The position numbers were made by a program, and so were the translations under genes. The notes beneath the pieces were generated by a model. That model saw nothing but the letters and a program-made list of their open reading frames with translations, did no database searches and had not been told where the DNA came from. Shown here one piece after another: positions 25,021 to 39,000 of a stretch of 64,000 nt of DNA. Source of the stretch: Anarhynchus alexandrinus (Eukaryota > Chordata > Aves > Charadriiformes > Charadriidae); NCBI GenBank assembly GCA_008711295.1, contig VUYV01000158.1:1249603-1313602 (forward strand), in the 5' to 3' direction. The first letter of the stretch is position 1; the number at the start of each line of letters is the position of its first letter.

Positions 25021-26952
25021 GGTATACTGAAGCGCTAGCTTTATTTGGGTAACAAATGTTGAAATAAAATAAGTATTTTTACCTTTGATTGTGGAGGACA
25101 CTGTTGAAAAGTTTATGATTTTATGGTAGTTGTTTCAAAATTATTTTCAACCTATAACTTTTCATACTTAATACTTATAAACTTTTATAACCTATAACTT
25201 TTAACTGGCCAACAGTCTAGTTTGGGGATTTAGAGGAAAATGAAATGGAGACCTTACTAGGTTGTTTGGGGGGAACTTGGATGTTACTGATAATTACTCA
25301 GTTTCACTGATCTCGGTAACCATTCATCATCCAATTGCTGATCTAGTAGTAACATTACAGAACAATATCAAGCAAAAGTATTAAGTAAAAGATGCGCTTT
25401 TTTTGTATAAGTCCTTAGTCAAAAGCTGAGGACAAGTGTCTATCCTGTATACATCAGTTAAAATTAAATTAATTTCTTAAGTAATTTACAATCCAGAGTT
25501 TCCACTTGTAAAAAATCTAACAATATTGCATGAGACTGTAGACAGGGATAATAGTATAACAGTTAATATGCCATCTACTACTTCTAAGGTTTGGGGTTTT
25601 TTTATTCTGTAGATGGTTCTTAACTGAGTAATAAACTTGATAGTCTTGGCTTTAATGAGAAGGTTGTTAAATGTAGGAATGTTAAACTAGCCTGCACAAA
25701 ATTGCTTCCCTTGGCTGCTGTATACCAATCTGTGCTCACCTTGAATTTTTGTGTGCCTAGAGACAACAGCCAGCCAGCTGGCACTGAGATTTTATGGAAG
25801 CTACGCACTGTATTTCCTTTTGCTCCTTTGAATATTTCATAGCTTCTACCTTTACTTTGCTGCTGCTGCTGCTATCCTGCCAACTGGAAAGGAGCGTCAG
25901 GGCTGTTGGGAACAAAATTTTATGTGAGAGGATCTTGTTTTTAAGAAGGGATTGCCTTCCCATTCAAAAAGTGGATGAATCAATATTATTTAGTTTCTAT
26001 TCTTGGGTTCTGGGAAAATTGATGAGAGTATGTGTGAGATTATTTGGGGGAAGGTGATATTTCTACAGGTACTAGCTTGCCAACTATTCAAGAAAATTGT
26101 ATCCTTTTCACTTTCATGTAAGCAACAATAACTTAAACATAACTATTATGTTAAACTTATGCAATGATTTATAGTTTGTGTATAGCAGTTTCTATTATAT
26201 TGATAATATTTTCTACGAGCAAGTCAGCCCCCTTATACAGAAGTAGTATTCTAAATATTGACAATGGATTTAATTCTTTCCTGGGCCTGAATTCCACTTC
26301 CCTAATTGTCTGGCATCACTCTCAAAATATGCGTATCAGGTTAGCAGAGACATCAGCTCTGCACTTGAGTGCACGCTCTCCAAGTCTTCATGCAGCTTCC
26401 ATGTTAATTGAGATTGGCTTGAGTGTGGAGCAAATACTGGCTCACCACATCAGGGAGTTAAGGCACAAGGAGGATTCAGGCAGCGTGGGGACAGCCAGCA
26501 TGAATCACGTGGTGCAGCAAACAGAAGTCCATATTCAGAAATTACTATAGGAATATCTGAGAAGGAGCAAAAGAGGAACTGGCATGATGATTTCACAGAC
26601 TCTAGTTTACTCTTACTTAATATGGCTGCTGAGGTAGGCTGGAGATCCAGCTCATATGCTGGCTAATGCCAGGAGAAACACAAAGGTAGACTTGTGTGCA
26701 GCCAGAAGCTGGTGTTTGTGCACTACATACTTTTTAAAGGGGAAATGCCAGTGTTTCATTCTTAACTTGCCAAGAGCAATAGGTTTCATGGCTACTGGCT
26801 GGTCTCTTTGCTCATCATAAAGATTTCTTTAGCATGGCAGATATCACTGTTTTTCCTTGCTTATTTACAAGTTACACATGAAGTGTCTTTGATAAGAATT
26901 GCACAAGGGTTGAGTAGATACTCTGCCTGCACTAGCAGAGGTTTCTGCTCTA

Positions 26953-27078
26953 GCCAGGTTGGATGGGGCTTTGAGCAACTGGTCTAGTGGGAGGTGTCCC
27001 TCCCCATGGCAGGGGGGTTGGAACTAGTTGATCTTTCAGGTCCCTTCCAACCTAAACTGTTCTATGATTCTGTGGTTC
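26953..27078 (+). mobile_element. CR1 LINE 3' end fragment
   Basis: The sequence GCCAGGTTGGATGGGGCTTTGAGCAAC, a GGCAGGGGGGTTGGAACTAG block and an end in CCTAAACTGTTCTATGATTCTG identify the last ~125 bases of a plus-oriented CR1. It is the same tail type as the copy at 43571-44187. Confidence 0.92.
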
Positions 27079-30000
27079 CATATAGTTTGGAGTACTCTTC
27101 CATGTGGGATGGCCCCAGATCATCCATATAGTAACGAGGATTTCCAGTGCAAATGGCCTACAGGACTTACAGCAATTATGAACTGAAAGAGCTGCTTTAC
27201 GTCTAGGTGTCCAGCAGCTCAGTATCCGGAGCTGGTGCCTGGGTTTGGATTTCAGTCTTTTTCCACGGACAGCTGATGGGGCTTTAGGTGGTAATATGGG
27301 ACTGTCATCAAATAGATGTCTTTGACTCTATTTGCAGTGCCATATCAGAAATACCTGTCCATGTTCCGTGCACAAGGCCTCATATGCAGCGTGTATGCAG
27401 AGCTCTGTCATTGCCCATCGGTTTTGATGTGAATTGAAGACGATCAGTATGACAGAGATCCAGTTAATGGTTAAAGAGGAGGCTCAAGATAAAGTTTCCA
27501 TTCTTCTCTTCTCTATATTCCACAAGGGGTTTCATACTCATTATAAAGAGTTGCAAGGGTATATTTACAAAGAAAGAAGTAAGATAAAGTGATCACGAGC
27601 TTAATCACATTATAATTCTCTTTTTGAAACCCATGGTAATTAGTTGCTTTTGGCTTTATCCTTCAGCCACGCCTGTTTCTCATTTCTTATCTTCCAACTC
27701 CCCTAATCAAGTCCTCGCTGGTTTACTTGTTAATAACATTAATAATGCTAGTTTTGGTCCTGACTGTGTGAAATATTTATGTTTATCTCTGACTATTTTT
27801 CTAATATGATCCTGATTAGAATACTTAATTTCCAAAATATGTTTTTTAAATCACAGTCTTATGACTTTAATTAGGAAAATTAGATCACAGGTGAGATTTA
27901 AAGACTACCTGAGAAGGCATAACTGAAAGAATAATTGCTGTTTTGTCCTTTTAATACTTTTCTAGCTGTAAGACTAGGCAGATGAAAAGGAGCAGTGGGA
28001 AGAGAGGAGCATGTTAGCTGAAGGATGAAGAGTGTAAAGTAGCAGTGCATGCTGTTCTGAAGTATTTATGGGAAATTTTTTGTCTCTGTAGGTATCATTA
28101 GAAGTTGTGACAAACATTTTGCTGAAACAATCCTAAGTAAATAACGGCCACTCTGTTAAAAATGCCATCCTTCTGCTTGTACTAATATTGTTATTGTAAT
28201 GCATGCCTAATTATGGAGCACCATTAAGAATGTTGTCCTTTTGGTTTTTACTGGTATTGTGTAGGCAGTGCCTTGCTCCCCATTTCTAGAAGAAAACAGT
28301 GCACTGTCATGGTATCTTCACATCAATGAAATGTCTGTAAACAAAGGGGTTCTTGTTTGTCTACCTTTGCCTCAAAAAGAGTCAAACTGTTGGCTGCCTG
28401 ACTTGTTTTTTGAATGTGAAATGTTGTTCCATGAAGATTTTTGGAAATAGTAGACTAAGGATTGGAGCAGCACAAACTCAGGCTTCCATTCCCCACAGAA
28501 GCAAAAAAATGTGCTCTCAGACACGAGGCAATGTTCTTATGCCCATGAAAAAGCATATTAATGTATTCATATAAAATATTCTGTTAAGCAGAGTAGAACT
28601 ACATGCAGGGATCACATCAGTCAAGTGTATGTTTTTTCAAAGTATCTTTAGATATTAGTTGAAAAATTGTTCCTAAACAACTATGGTTTTTTTGAACATT
28701 ACAGTCTAGCATTTTATCTTTACATGTAGTTATGATCCTCACAAAATATTCTAGAGTAAGAATATGGATTTTTATTATTAATATTCTTGTGAGCAGTAAG
28801 AGTAAGAATATTTTTTAGATAGACTAAAATTTGATGTCTTACACATTTTTTCCTGTTTAGGCAAAGAAAATACTATTGACCGATACATGTATTTTGACAT
28901 TAAAGAGCTTTAAAAGTATATTTAAAAGAGAAATATTCCTCATAAAAATGTATTCCTTATTTTGCTATTGTCTTAGTTATTTTTCTGCAATCGCCTCATG
29001 TTAATCTGATTTTACTCCTAAGAATAACTGTCTGCAAACAAAATTTGGCTAGTTTTCTGCTAATGACAATGTTTCTCTGGAATAAATTGAGTGTCTTCCA
29101 AGGCACTTACAGAGCCTTGGAAGAGGCCTTAGAGAGGCCTCAAGCACATTGAATCCAATGCAGTAAGGATTCTCCCCAAAAATCCCACCTTTTGCCACCT
29201 TTTTTTTTGCAAGTGAATGTTTCCTGGAGAGCAAGACACTTCTCTGAAAGTTAAAATCTTTATACAACCACCAGTGTTAAAACACTTTGCATCTCATGCT
29301 AATCCTTTCCTCCGTGTGTGGTCTCATGACCAAGAACACATTTAATTCTTCAGATTTCCGGTTTTAAAACATTGCCAGTGCACTAGGAAGGCCTCTTGTG
29401 ATTGCTTTTCAATCACGGTGTGCAAATGTTGAGTTTTGAAGCAAATTAACAGTTGGGGAGCTGTGAAATGTGTGTCATAGTTTCAGAAGGAGAGAGACGG
29501 GTTTTCACGTGGCTGATGCTGCTCAGGTTCCCCATACAAGTTCGCTGTGGTCAGTTAGCGTATATTCGTCAAGTCTCTAACCAGCCAGATTTTTGCATTT
29601 ACATTGGACAGGTGTAGTGTTGTTGAAACTCACACAAAAATGTTAGGGTGTGTTAGAAACTGAGTAAGACCAAACATGTGGCTCCGGACTCTAGATGCAT
29701 CTGGAAAATCTGAACAAGAGGAGAAGGAGACAGACTGACAGTGCTGTTCAGATATTAAAGGCACATTATACACCACATTCTTGTTTGAACAAGAACCTGT
29801 CAGCCTGGAATCGATACTTGGGGGGGGGGGTTGCCTATCTTGTGTATGTGAGACCAGCACCACTCACAGATACTGCTCAGCTTTCTTCCTCAGGACTGCT
29901 CTTGTTAATAGGGGCTGCAGAACTGAGCTCTCAAAGCGTACCTTAGAGCATAACCTTGAATTTTTGGATATTGATGACAAAGAGGTAGGGAAAAAACTTT

Positions 30001-33000
30001 TTTTTTTTTTTAAAGCAGGACCTTAAAGACAAGCTTATCTAGCTATACCACTCAACTCTCACTTTCTTTTTAATGCTAAACATTTAGATTGACATCTAGG
30101 AACAAGCAGTTAAAATAGGTCATGTTATTCTTCCATTTAACTTTAGCAGTGCCTTCCCACGCAGTAAGAGATACCCTTCAATGGAAGAGGCACAAAATAG
30201 GTGGAGATATATATAGATATATATATATATATGAATGCTGTCTTCCAAACAATTCAAATATAGTACTTATGCCAAATGTGACTGCAGTCCTGCTGCTGTA
30301 CAGGTATAATCTCCCACAGAGTTTACTTCTCTTCCACTGTAGCATAAGTAATACATCATTTCTATGAACTTTTAATTTTTTTGCAGATGTACTTCAAGAT
30401 ATTGGGCTGTACTTCATCAAGTTGCAGGTTACCTTGTTATTGTTCGTCCCTAATTTTAGGAAATTAAAACCCCTAGGTTGCAAAGTTACCAGTTTGCCAA
30501 AGAGCTATGTGTTACTGATGCTATATTTCTGGTTTAATGATTGCTTATGCTATCACAGCAACATTATTCAGACCCTTTCTGGGCTGATTGCTCCCGGAGC
30601 TGTTTCTTTGTAGTGCACAGCACTAAATAAATTGATCTTCTATACCCCAAAAGGCAGTGGAATAGAAGATTAAACTGGGATGTCATCATTGTATTAATTT
30701 CCCAGGGAGGGAACAGTGAATTTACTTGAATCAGACTGGCTGCTGTTGCTAGGATACTGGCATATGAACAAAACTTCATGGTCAAAAAAAAAAGCTAACA
30801 CATGTGAAAGAATCAGCCCTAGGCACTCGATCTCTTCCCACAGTAGAAAGCTATCATCCATCAACACAATCACCAGAGGGCTACATGCAATCTTAACAAG
30901 CACTTTAACATACTGGTGATGGAGCTCAACAGAGGTGAATTTGTCTAGAAAGTGTTTAAAGCAAATGTCCATGTGTAAATTTGTCACACTACATTGCCTA
31001 AGCCAAAACTGGTTTAGCTGGTGCTTCAGGGATCTCTCTCTATATATGTATGGATGTATATATGTATTACAGAGACAATAATTGATGCTTCTATTAACTG
31101 TGTAGTCAGACTTGCTCCATAGGGCAGGCAAGAGATGCTGCAGCAAGTCAGAGTCCAAAGTGCTGACTGAAAAGCCTTTATCTTGTACCATTCAGAATTC
31201 TTCAAGATTCTTAATAATTGAAAGCTTATAGTTATTAGGCTACGAACAGCACAGTTCATCAAAAAGATTCAATAATCTGTGAAGTGAGGAACCTTGCTAA
31301 GCTGGCTCTTTGCACTAGAAGCAAAGACAATAATGGATCTTGTTCAAGCAAACAGATGATTAAATCTGACAGTGCACATTAAGCATTTGATGTGGGAAAC
31401 AGTCAATACTAATGGAATCCGTTAGTGGAAATATCCTCTGAAGCATCTGGTAGTTGAGGTGGATTGAAAACAGTGAAAAGATGGGTGCATTAACAATCCC
31501 ATACTGTGGTGAATGCTAAAACCCTTCACAAGCAGCAGAAGGATTAGCAAAACTAAGAGAATCACAGGCTGTAAATTAATGGCACTTCAGTAAAGACAGG
31601 TGCTCAAATGACTGCAGAGGTAAACAATGGGTTTTTTTGTTACCATTGTTCAATAAATTTACTTCTTTCCTTGTGCAACATAACTAGCCCTCTGTTATTA
31701 ATGATGTATGTAAGAGCTCTATTTGATTGGAAATGGAATTGCTAGAGAAATCCAGTAACAGAAATAAATCTCTGTTGAATGACTGGAGGTCAGACTGGAA
31801 AACAAATCTAAAGAAAAGGGGACCTGTGCCCATTATTTCATATCTACAGATGTTCAGCATTTTTGAAAAATACCTGTCAGAGAAAGGGAACAGATTAGTT
31901 TATGCATTGGAGTGGTTCTGTATTAGTGACTGCTGGAACATCCCAGATGTTCACACTCGAGGGCAGAGTGATCTTATGCATGAACTCAGTCCTTAAGGTC
32001 TAATCCTTTCCTGTTCTCCTGGTACTAAGGAACTGATCCTGCCAGAGGGACTAATAGAGAATTGCTTCTTGCATAGACAACCTCTGCTGGGGGAAGCAGA
32101 AATCTTTCCTTTTTTTTTTCTTTGCAGCCATGCCCATTAGCAGGTACAGACACTTTGCAAGCCTTAAAGCATGCGCGGTATAGCTTCTAGCTGCAGAAAG
32201 ACGTATTTTAAATAATCTGTGTTGACAGCTGGTCATATTTGAACAGTTCACTTCCTAGCAAGGGTGAGATGTTTGTTTCTGGCGGTTGTACCTACAAGGT
32301 GCAAACCAACTTCTGCTGCTTGCCTGTGCTGGATTCACTGCGCTGTTACAGACAGCTGCTGCATCACCATTATTCCCATTTGCCTGGGTTGCGTGAGTTG
32401 CTTTAGTGAGCCTGCACAACTGATTCTGGGGCTCAGTTATTCAGTTCTTCACCTGTCTTACAGTAACACATAATTTCAGTCTTATTTTACATGCTCTGAG
32501 TCAGAGAAATATCTCCATGCATATATAGAGATAAATATATATTATGAAATAATATGGCAGCAAAACCTTTTGGGATTTACCAATCCAGAATGTTGTGTGG
32601 CTGTTAACCAATACATGGAAAAATCATAGAGCTCTAAACTGCAAATGTAGACACTACGAGCTTAGAAATTGTGTTATATGCTTTACTGAGCAAGTTCAAG
32701 TGTGGCTGGACATTTCTGTCTCTTTGAGAAAGTCTCTTCCTGCAGTCCAGCCCGAGTTCTCACTGTGTTCTTGTCTGTCATGTGTTTTCACGGGTCTGAA
32801 ATCAGTCACTGGAGCTCTGTGATCATAACTGAGATGTTTGCATTTCCCATCTGACTTAATCATGCTTCGCTTCCTGAGCCCTTACAGGACATCACTAATT
32901 TGTGAGAGGTGTAGGGATGTTCAGATTGCATCTAGAATATTCATTTAGTAAAGACTGGATGTCAATATATTATCAGTGAGAGATGTGGTAAGCTATATCC

Positions 33001-36000
33001 ACGAGGGAACATTATTTTTCCTGTTTTGTTATTGCTGATAGTTCTAACTATTGGTGAAGTATCATTGAAATGCAGACATCTCTACATATCCCTTGCCGTG
33101 GGCACCTTGCTAATTTAGCATCACTCTAGAATGTTACTTAGGTAATGTTGCCATCTGGACATTTTGGAGAGACTTACTCCTGAGAAAAGAGTTATTCACT
33201 CCTGAGAAAACAAGTCTTACTTGTGGAGGCTTAACTCAGCCCCTTTGCTGAGGTGAAGGAGGCCCCTAGCTCAATAGCTGATATGTCTTGGAGCTGTAAA
33301 TGCAGGCTGCAGAATCAGGCACATCTCAAAGGACTCACTATGCTCAGTCCTTGTTTATGAATTTTTATGATTTAACCTTTTATTTTTTTAAGATTCTAAT
33401 GGAATTACGTGATTCCAGGGTTGCAGGTCAAGCCTTAACCCAGCCCCCTGGAAGCCTCTTTTGAACAGACTTGTCCTGATGGCGTCTCTTGGGCTGGCTG
33501 TTCAACAGTTTACCCAATAAAAGAGAAAATTAATCACATTAAAGTCACATATTTAGACCTGCATTTTAGTAGTGTTTAAGTCACGCTTTGCATACTGTTC
33601 AGCAACTTGGAGTTAATATTTTTTCCTGTTTTCCGAATAAATAAAAGGAGGTGTGAATAATAGTTGTATTATGTACTTTTTAATGATTTTTTTTTTAAAT
33701 TATATAAGGCCTATGTTTGTTCCAAGTTATCCTGACAAAAACCTGGAATAATTTCTTTGGGGCTTAATGAAATTAGTGGAAAACAAAATGTAAGTGACAT
33801 CAGAATCTAACACAACAAGCTTAAGAAATATCGGAATAATTAATCACAATAAAAATTAATCAAGTGTTACATTTCTTTCACAGCCACTAAAATGGTATTT
33901 AAATCAACATTAGCTAAAATTAAAAAAATAACCCTGTTCTGGATGAGCAGTTGCATTGCTTGCAAGCTGCTTCGCAGGGAGCCATTATACATGCGTTCAT
34001 TTGAAAGTGACTTATTTCCACGTTCTACTTCCACTGTCCTCTTTAAATTGCATTAGTTAAAATTCTCCATAAAATTAAAATGTGTTGTTAAAGTGAGGAC
34101 TAGCAGTGCTTGCTGGAATATATTTTTTCCCTTGTACACTGCCTTGAACCTAGAATAATTATAGCAATTAAATTACTTCAGATTTGTGCCACCTTCCGTC
34201 AGAACAGAATCTGAGATTGGAAAGTATGATTTTGATGTCATGTAACTTTCTCGTTTGTATTAAGTAATGCTGATGTGTCTCTGGCAGAGAAGACCAATTC
34301 AGGGAAGACTATCAGTGCAGTTATGTTCTGGAAAGTCATTTGTGCTTAATATGCTTGTGAGATGTAGCACAGTCTTGTTGAAATACTTTCTATTTTGAGC
34401 CCCCCAAACTGCTGGAATTCTTTGTGTGTGGTTCAGCCAAGTCTATAATTTTTGTCATTTCAAAGCAGCTGGGGAGCAGAGCATTGGGAGGAGGGTCCCC
34501 CATGCCAAGAGGGAGTTGTTCAGCACAGGGCTTTGCCAACACTGCCACTAAGTAATAGCAGATGAACATTGCAGTGGGCGAGCTGGGGGATGAGAAAAGC
34601 GCGCAGCAGAAGAGCATAGTGGTATCTGGGTAGATATGATAAGGGGGATGGGAAGAACTGGGCTGAAAGTTGCTGTTGGGTTGAGCTGCTTGAAAGCATC
34701 GTGGCTGATTGCAGCTGTAAGGAGTGTTTTTGTTTGCTCCCTTTCACACATCTCCCAAATTGCCTAGCACTAATTCCAAGGGCCATCACTGCTTTGGGAA
34801 TGGAAGACTGTTTCAGAGACAAATGGCACTTATATGCTTTATCCTAAAGCCAAGCTTTTTGTAGATAGCAAGAGACAGTCAGGACTGAGAGCTTCATATA
34901 TTACAGAGGCAGTTAAGCATAGAAATTTTATAACGGGCAAGGATTTTGCACTCAGTTTTCCAGGAAGCAGACTGTGTATTTTGAAAAAGTGCAGTAACGT
35001 GCCTGCATTCACCACCCTGCAGCCTGATGATGCAACTTGTATTTTGGAGAGCTGTATCAAATCCATGTACATTTTTCAAGTTGAGACAGCTTGTGTGGGA
35101 TTCATCTCACCTACCTTTGTAATTCCCAGTAATTACGCTCTATCTATAGTCAGTGGAAGCACAGTGAAACCTCTGGATTGCATTTATCTGCTCATAAGAT
35201 AAAGTGAATTGTTCTCTAAAGCAACTTGTTTTTCCTCTATTGACTATACAGGCAACCCAGAGGACAAGCTAGCTCTTACGTAGCTAATGTCAGTTGAAAT
35301 GTATTTTGCTCACATTATACCACATCCCTAAGGAAAAATTTACCCACCCACTGCTTCAATATCTTTCCTTCACATTATTATGCAAAAAGTATTAAAGTGT
35401 TTGTGAGGGATCCTGCATTAGCCAGAACTTTGAGGTAGAACTGCACCACCTTTTCTGTGAAGGGATCAGCCAAAGGGTTCTTGGTCTCCGCAAGCTGTTT
35501 TAGGACACAAAGTCTAAACTAGAACAAACCCCCTCCCATCTGCTTGGTGAAGCATGCTAAGTGAAAAGGTGAAAAAATAAAGTTGCCCTTTTTTTTTTTT
35601 TTTTTTTTTGCAGGTGGGGTCCATTTCCTCTAGTTTTGCTTTCTCTTTTCCACACCTCTAACCCCCAAAGAAAAAGCAAAACAACTTCTCTTTGAAGGTA
35701 ATTTCCAAAAAGGAGAAGAACTAAACGGCTAATTCATTCAACCTGCCTGGAAACCTTGGAGACCCTTTCTCCCGTGAAACCCACAGAAGTGACTGCTGCA
35801 GTGACAGACCCTGGCTGTGTCCCTGACCCCAGCCTCCCCCTGCCCACTGGCTGTGTCTGCTTTCTTCCCCCTCCCTCCCCCCCCACACCCCCAGCCGGGG
35901 GTGCAGAGGGCACAGCAGCAAACAAGCATCATTCTCCTCCCAGATGAGAATAAGGGAATAAAGATTTCTTGTGAGAGCTAGCACACATACCTGAACGGGT

Positions 36001-39000
36001 GTTTTCCTATCAGTTACACTCACTTACATGCTGTCTAGTAGATGTTGCTGACTCGTGTCTAGTGGCCTGGCAGGTTTGGTAGCGGTGGAAAAAGTCACAA
36101 TTACAACCGGCCTCAGTATAGCATCTTTGCTCCTGAATTCAGCAGAGAAACCAAGGCCACAAGGATTTTCCTCATGAAGCCTGTCCAGATTAAAAACAGA
36201 ACAGTCAAGCAAAATGGTGTAGGAAGCCTATTTATTTGGCTTTTAGGTGCTTGATGTCTGATTACAGAGCGAATGTAAATCTTTTGTATTCCATGTCCAT
36301 TGAAATGTGATTACGTCTTCTTTTATTACTTCCTTCTCAGATCAACATTTTGCTTGCTTAAGGACAGGAACAACCTGCACAGGTAAAGTTCATGCATAGG
36401 GAATTAAAGAAACTGAGTTTGAGTTTGCTATGAATGATTGGTGTCCTCGTTATACATCGTGTTTAGATTATCTGTTCTATTGTATGTGAAACCTCTGTCT
36501 CCCTGCAGAGGGAGTTCATAGTGTGAAGACAGCTAGCTAGTGTTTAGCAATTAAAAAACTAATTGTCAGTGAATAGAACTCTGAAAATCATAAACAGATA
36601 TTTGAGCATTTAACTGTTAGTAGCACTCCTTTTCTGGGTAAGCATATACTTCTGTCTGCATTACCTTGTGCCTGAGATCACAAATAACCTCTCACATCAT
36701 GCAGTTATTAAATAACAATTACGTCATAGCATTTAATACACTTCCAGTAGCAAGTTAAAACTTCCTTATATGTATCATGGAGCTGATGAAACATCAATAC
36801 CAACGACATCATAACTAAAAAAGTCCTTGTAGATAGCTCCCAGGCTGCCCAGGACATCATGACTGCATGTGCAGAGGTGGCTTGAGTTACTCTTCTCCTC
36901 TTCTTGCATCTGGTGGGGCTTCTTTTTGTCAGCTGGACCCCCAAAATTTAGAAAGGAAGAAGCTTGGTTTCATGAGGCAGAGGAGGTTTTGTATCATGCT
37001 GTTCATTAAGTATGGGTAGTCTTTAGGTAGACCCTGCATTTCCCTTGGCAATAAGTTTCTGATCTCACTCGTTGCCTTATCCGTGCAGCTGGAACCTGCA
37101 CCGACAGTCCCTGGCAGAGTCCTGGTGGGTTTATCAGGGAAAAACCAGGAGGCCCGGCTGCGTCCATCAGGTCAAGCACAAATTGGAGCACACAACAGCA
37201 ATTTCAATACAGTTAACAGCATATCAACTTGCAAATTAGAGATGGAGAAAAATGTATTTTGTGGGAATAAAAATTGGTGGGAAAGCCCCATACCCTGGAC
37301 CCCACGCAGTGTCTTGCTGAATGCAAAAATCATTATCAGTTTCCTCCTGAAAAAAAAAACAAGCAAACCAACAAACCAGCAGGTTTAGACATATGTATGA
37401 ATATCTGGCTGGAGGCTTCTGAAAAATTTCCCCCAAAGCTTGGCTGAAACCTGCCAAAAACTTTTCTAACCACAAGAAAAACATAAACAAACAAACCCCA
37501 GTTTTGAGTGAAGCAGATACTTCAAATGAAAGTGCTAATTGAATCCCAAATCTGATAAACAGATTGATGGAAACTTTTCAAGTTAAGTCTTCTGGTGAGA
37601 ATAGGCTCAGGCAACCCACCAGGGTAGCAGCTTCTCCTTGAACCACGTTGGGCCTGGCTGCACAGTAGCACATGGCGGGGAAGAGGCATAAGGCCTGAGG
37701 GCTCTTTCCAGGGTGAGAGTGAAAGCAATAAAACATGGAGCCAGACATACTTCGCATTTGCAAGACAGGAAAATAAGGGAAGTGTGGAGTCTTCTTTCCA
37801 CCGTGCACCATGCAGCAGATTGATTTTTCTCCCTGGGTAATAGGGATAACACAAGTCTCAGCTTTTTACCAGAAAACTTCAGAGGCCACAGAGCAGCATC
37901 TTGCTTCTCCGTTTTAGGCAGCTACTTAATCACCCTTTAATCATCAGAGGTGGTTGCCAAATTCCTTCTGAGGGACTAAATTAGGGATTATTTAGGGAGT
38001 TTTTCTCCCCGGATGTAGCTTTTATGAAAGCAACGTGCATGACTAATTGCAAAGTAATAAAAGCTGGAGATCGAAATTAAACTTCATGAAAAAGCTGAAG
38101 AAAATGTTGTATTTTGGGGATTTTTTTTTGACACAATAAATCCTGGGTAAGCAAACATAAAATGAGCTTATGTCATCCTGAATATAAGCCTTTGCTGCAG
38201 TGATGTTGAGTATCATGTGTTCATTTGCACCAAGCTTTCCCCCTTCCACTGCATTTTTGCAGAAGGCCGCTGTACGTTTGTTAGCTGGGCAGCGCTCGGA
38301 GCCGCAGGCTTGGAGTCAGTCTGAGATAAGTCAGTCTGAGTCCATTCTCTGATGGATGGGCTCTTGCAAATGTCTCCCTTCTGCATTGGCATCCCACAAA
38401 ATGTCAAGGCAAGGTCACACAACAGCTTGGGTTTTGACTTTTAGCTAGTGTCTGGGGTCCAGCATGTGTGAATATTACCTAAACTGAACAGGTCGACGTT
38501 TCTGCTCTTGAGACAAAATGGAAAACCTGCTATAAGGGGAAATCAGAGCTCTTTTGGAGACACAGAGATGAATAGCAATATTACTGCCATTGCTGCTGCT
38601 GCTGTCTAGAAAAGGATGTCTCAGGACCTCCCGTGATGACATCCAGATGGCACTGAGGAAAAGGAAATCCCGGGTTCGTATGCAGAGGAGACCAAAGCTG
38701 ATTTGGTCATTGGAAGAGAAAATAGATGTGGAGAGGGAACATGGGGGCAGTTGGCACTGGAAATGGGAGAGGCGGTCTGCAGACATTGCAGTGCCATATC
38801 AGCATTGAACCCTGTGGTGACATGGGGTTCAGCCCAAGGTGTCTGCTAAGTGTTTACTCAGTGCCTTAGCAGGTTTTCAGTCCCAGTTTCACTCTTAATG
38901 CTACCTGTGTTAATTAGTGTAAAGCTAGCTTGGCTGTGTTAACAAAGGCTCCATCTGCAGAAGCAACTGTATTGTTGATCAACCTGGAATGGGCGTATGG

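Larger units (their letters stand above)
17561..26952. other. Intergenic, no gene recognised
   Basis: This is the flank upstream of the BPNT2 promoter. It contains open frames up to 163 codons (20145-20636 plus, 19919-20320 minus, overlapping in antisense), but none has a recognisable domain, a convincing start or exon-like neighbours. A 47-bp tandem duplication (24638-24731) and a poly-T with an N (24995-25020) are described separately. A short CTG/TGC run lies near 25860. No RNA gene or mobile element was identified here. Confidence 0.7.
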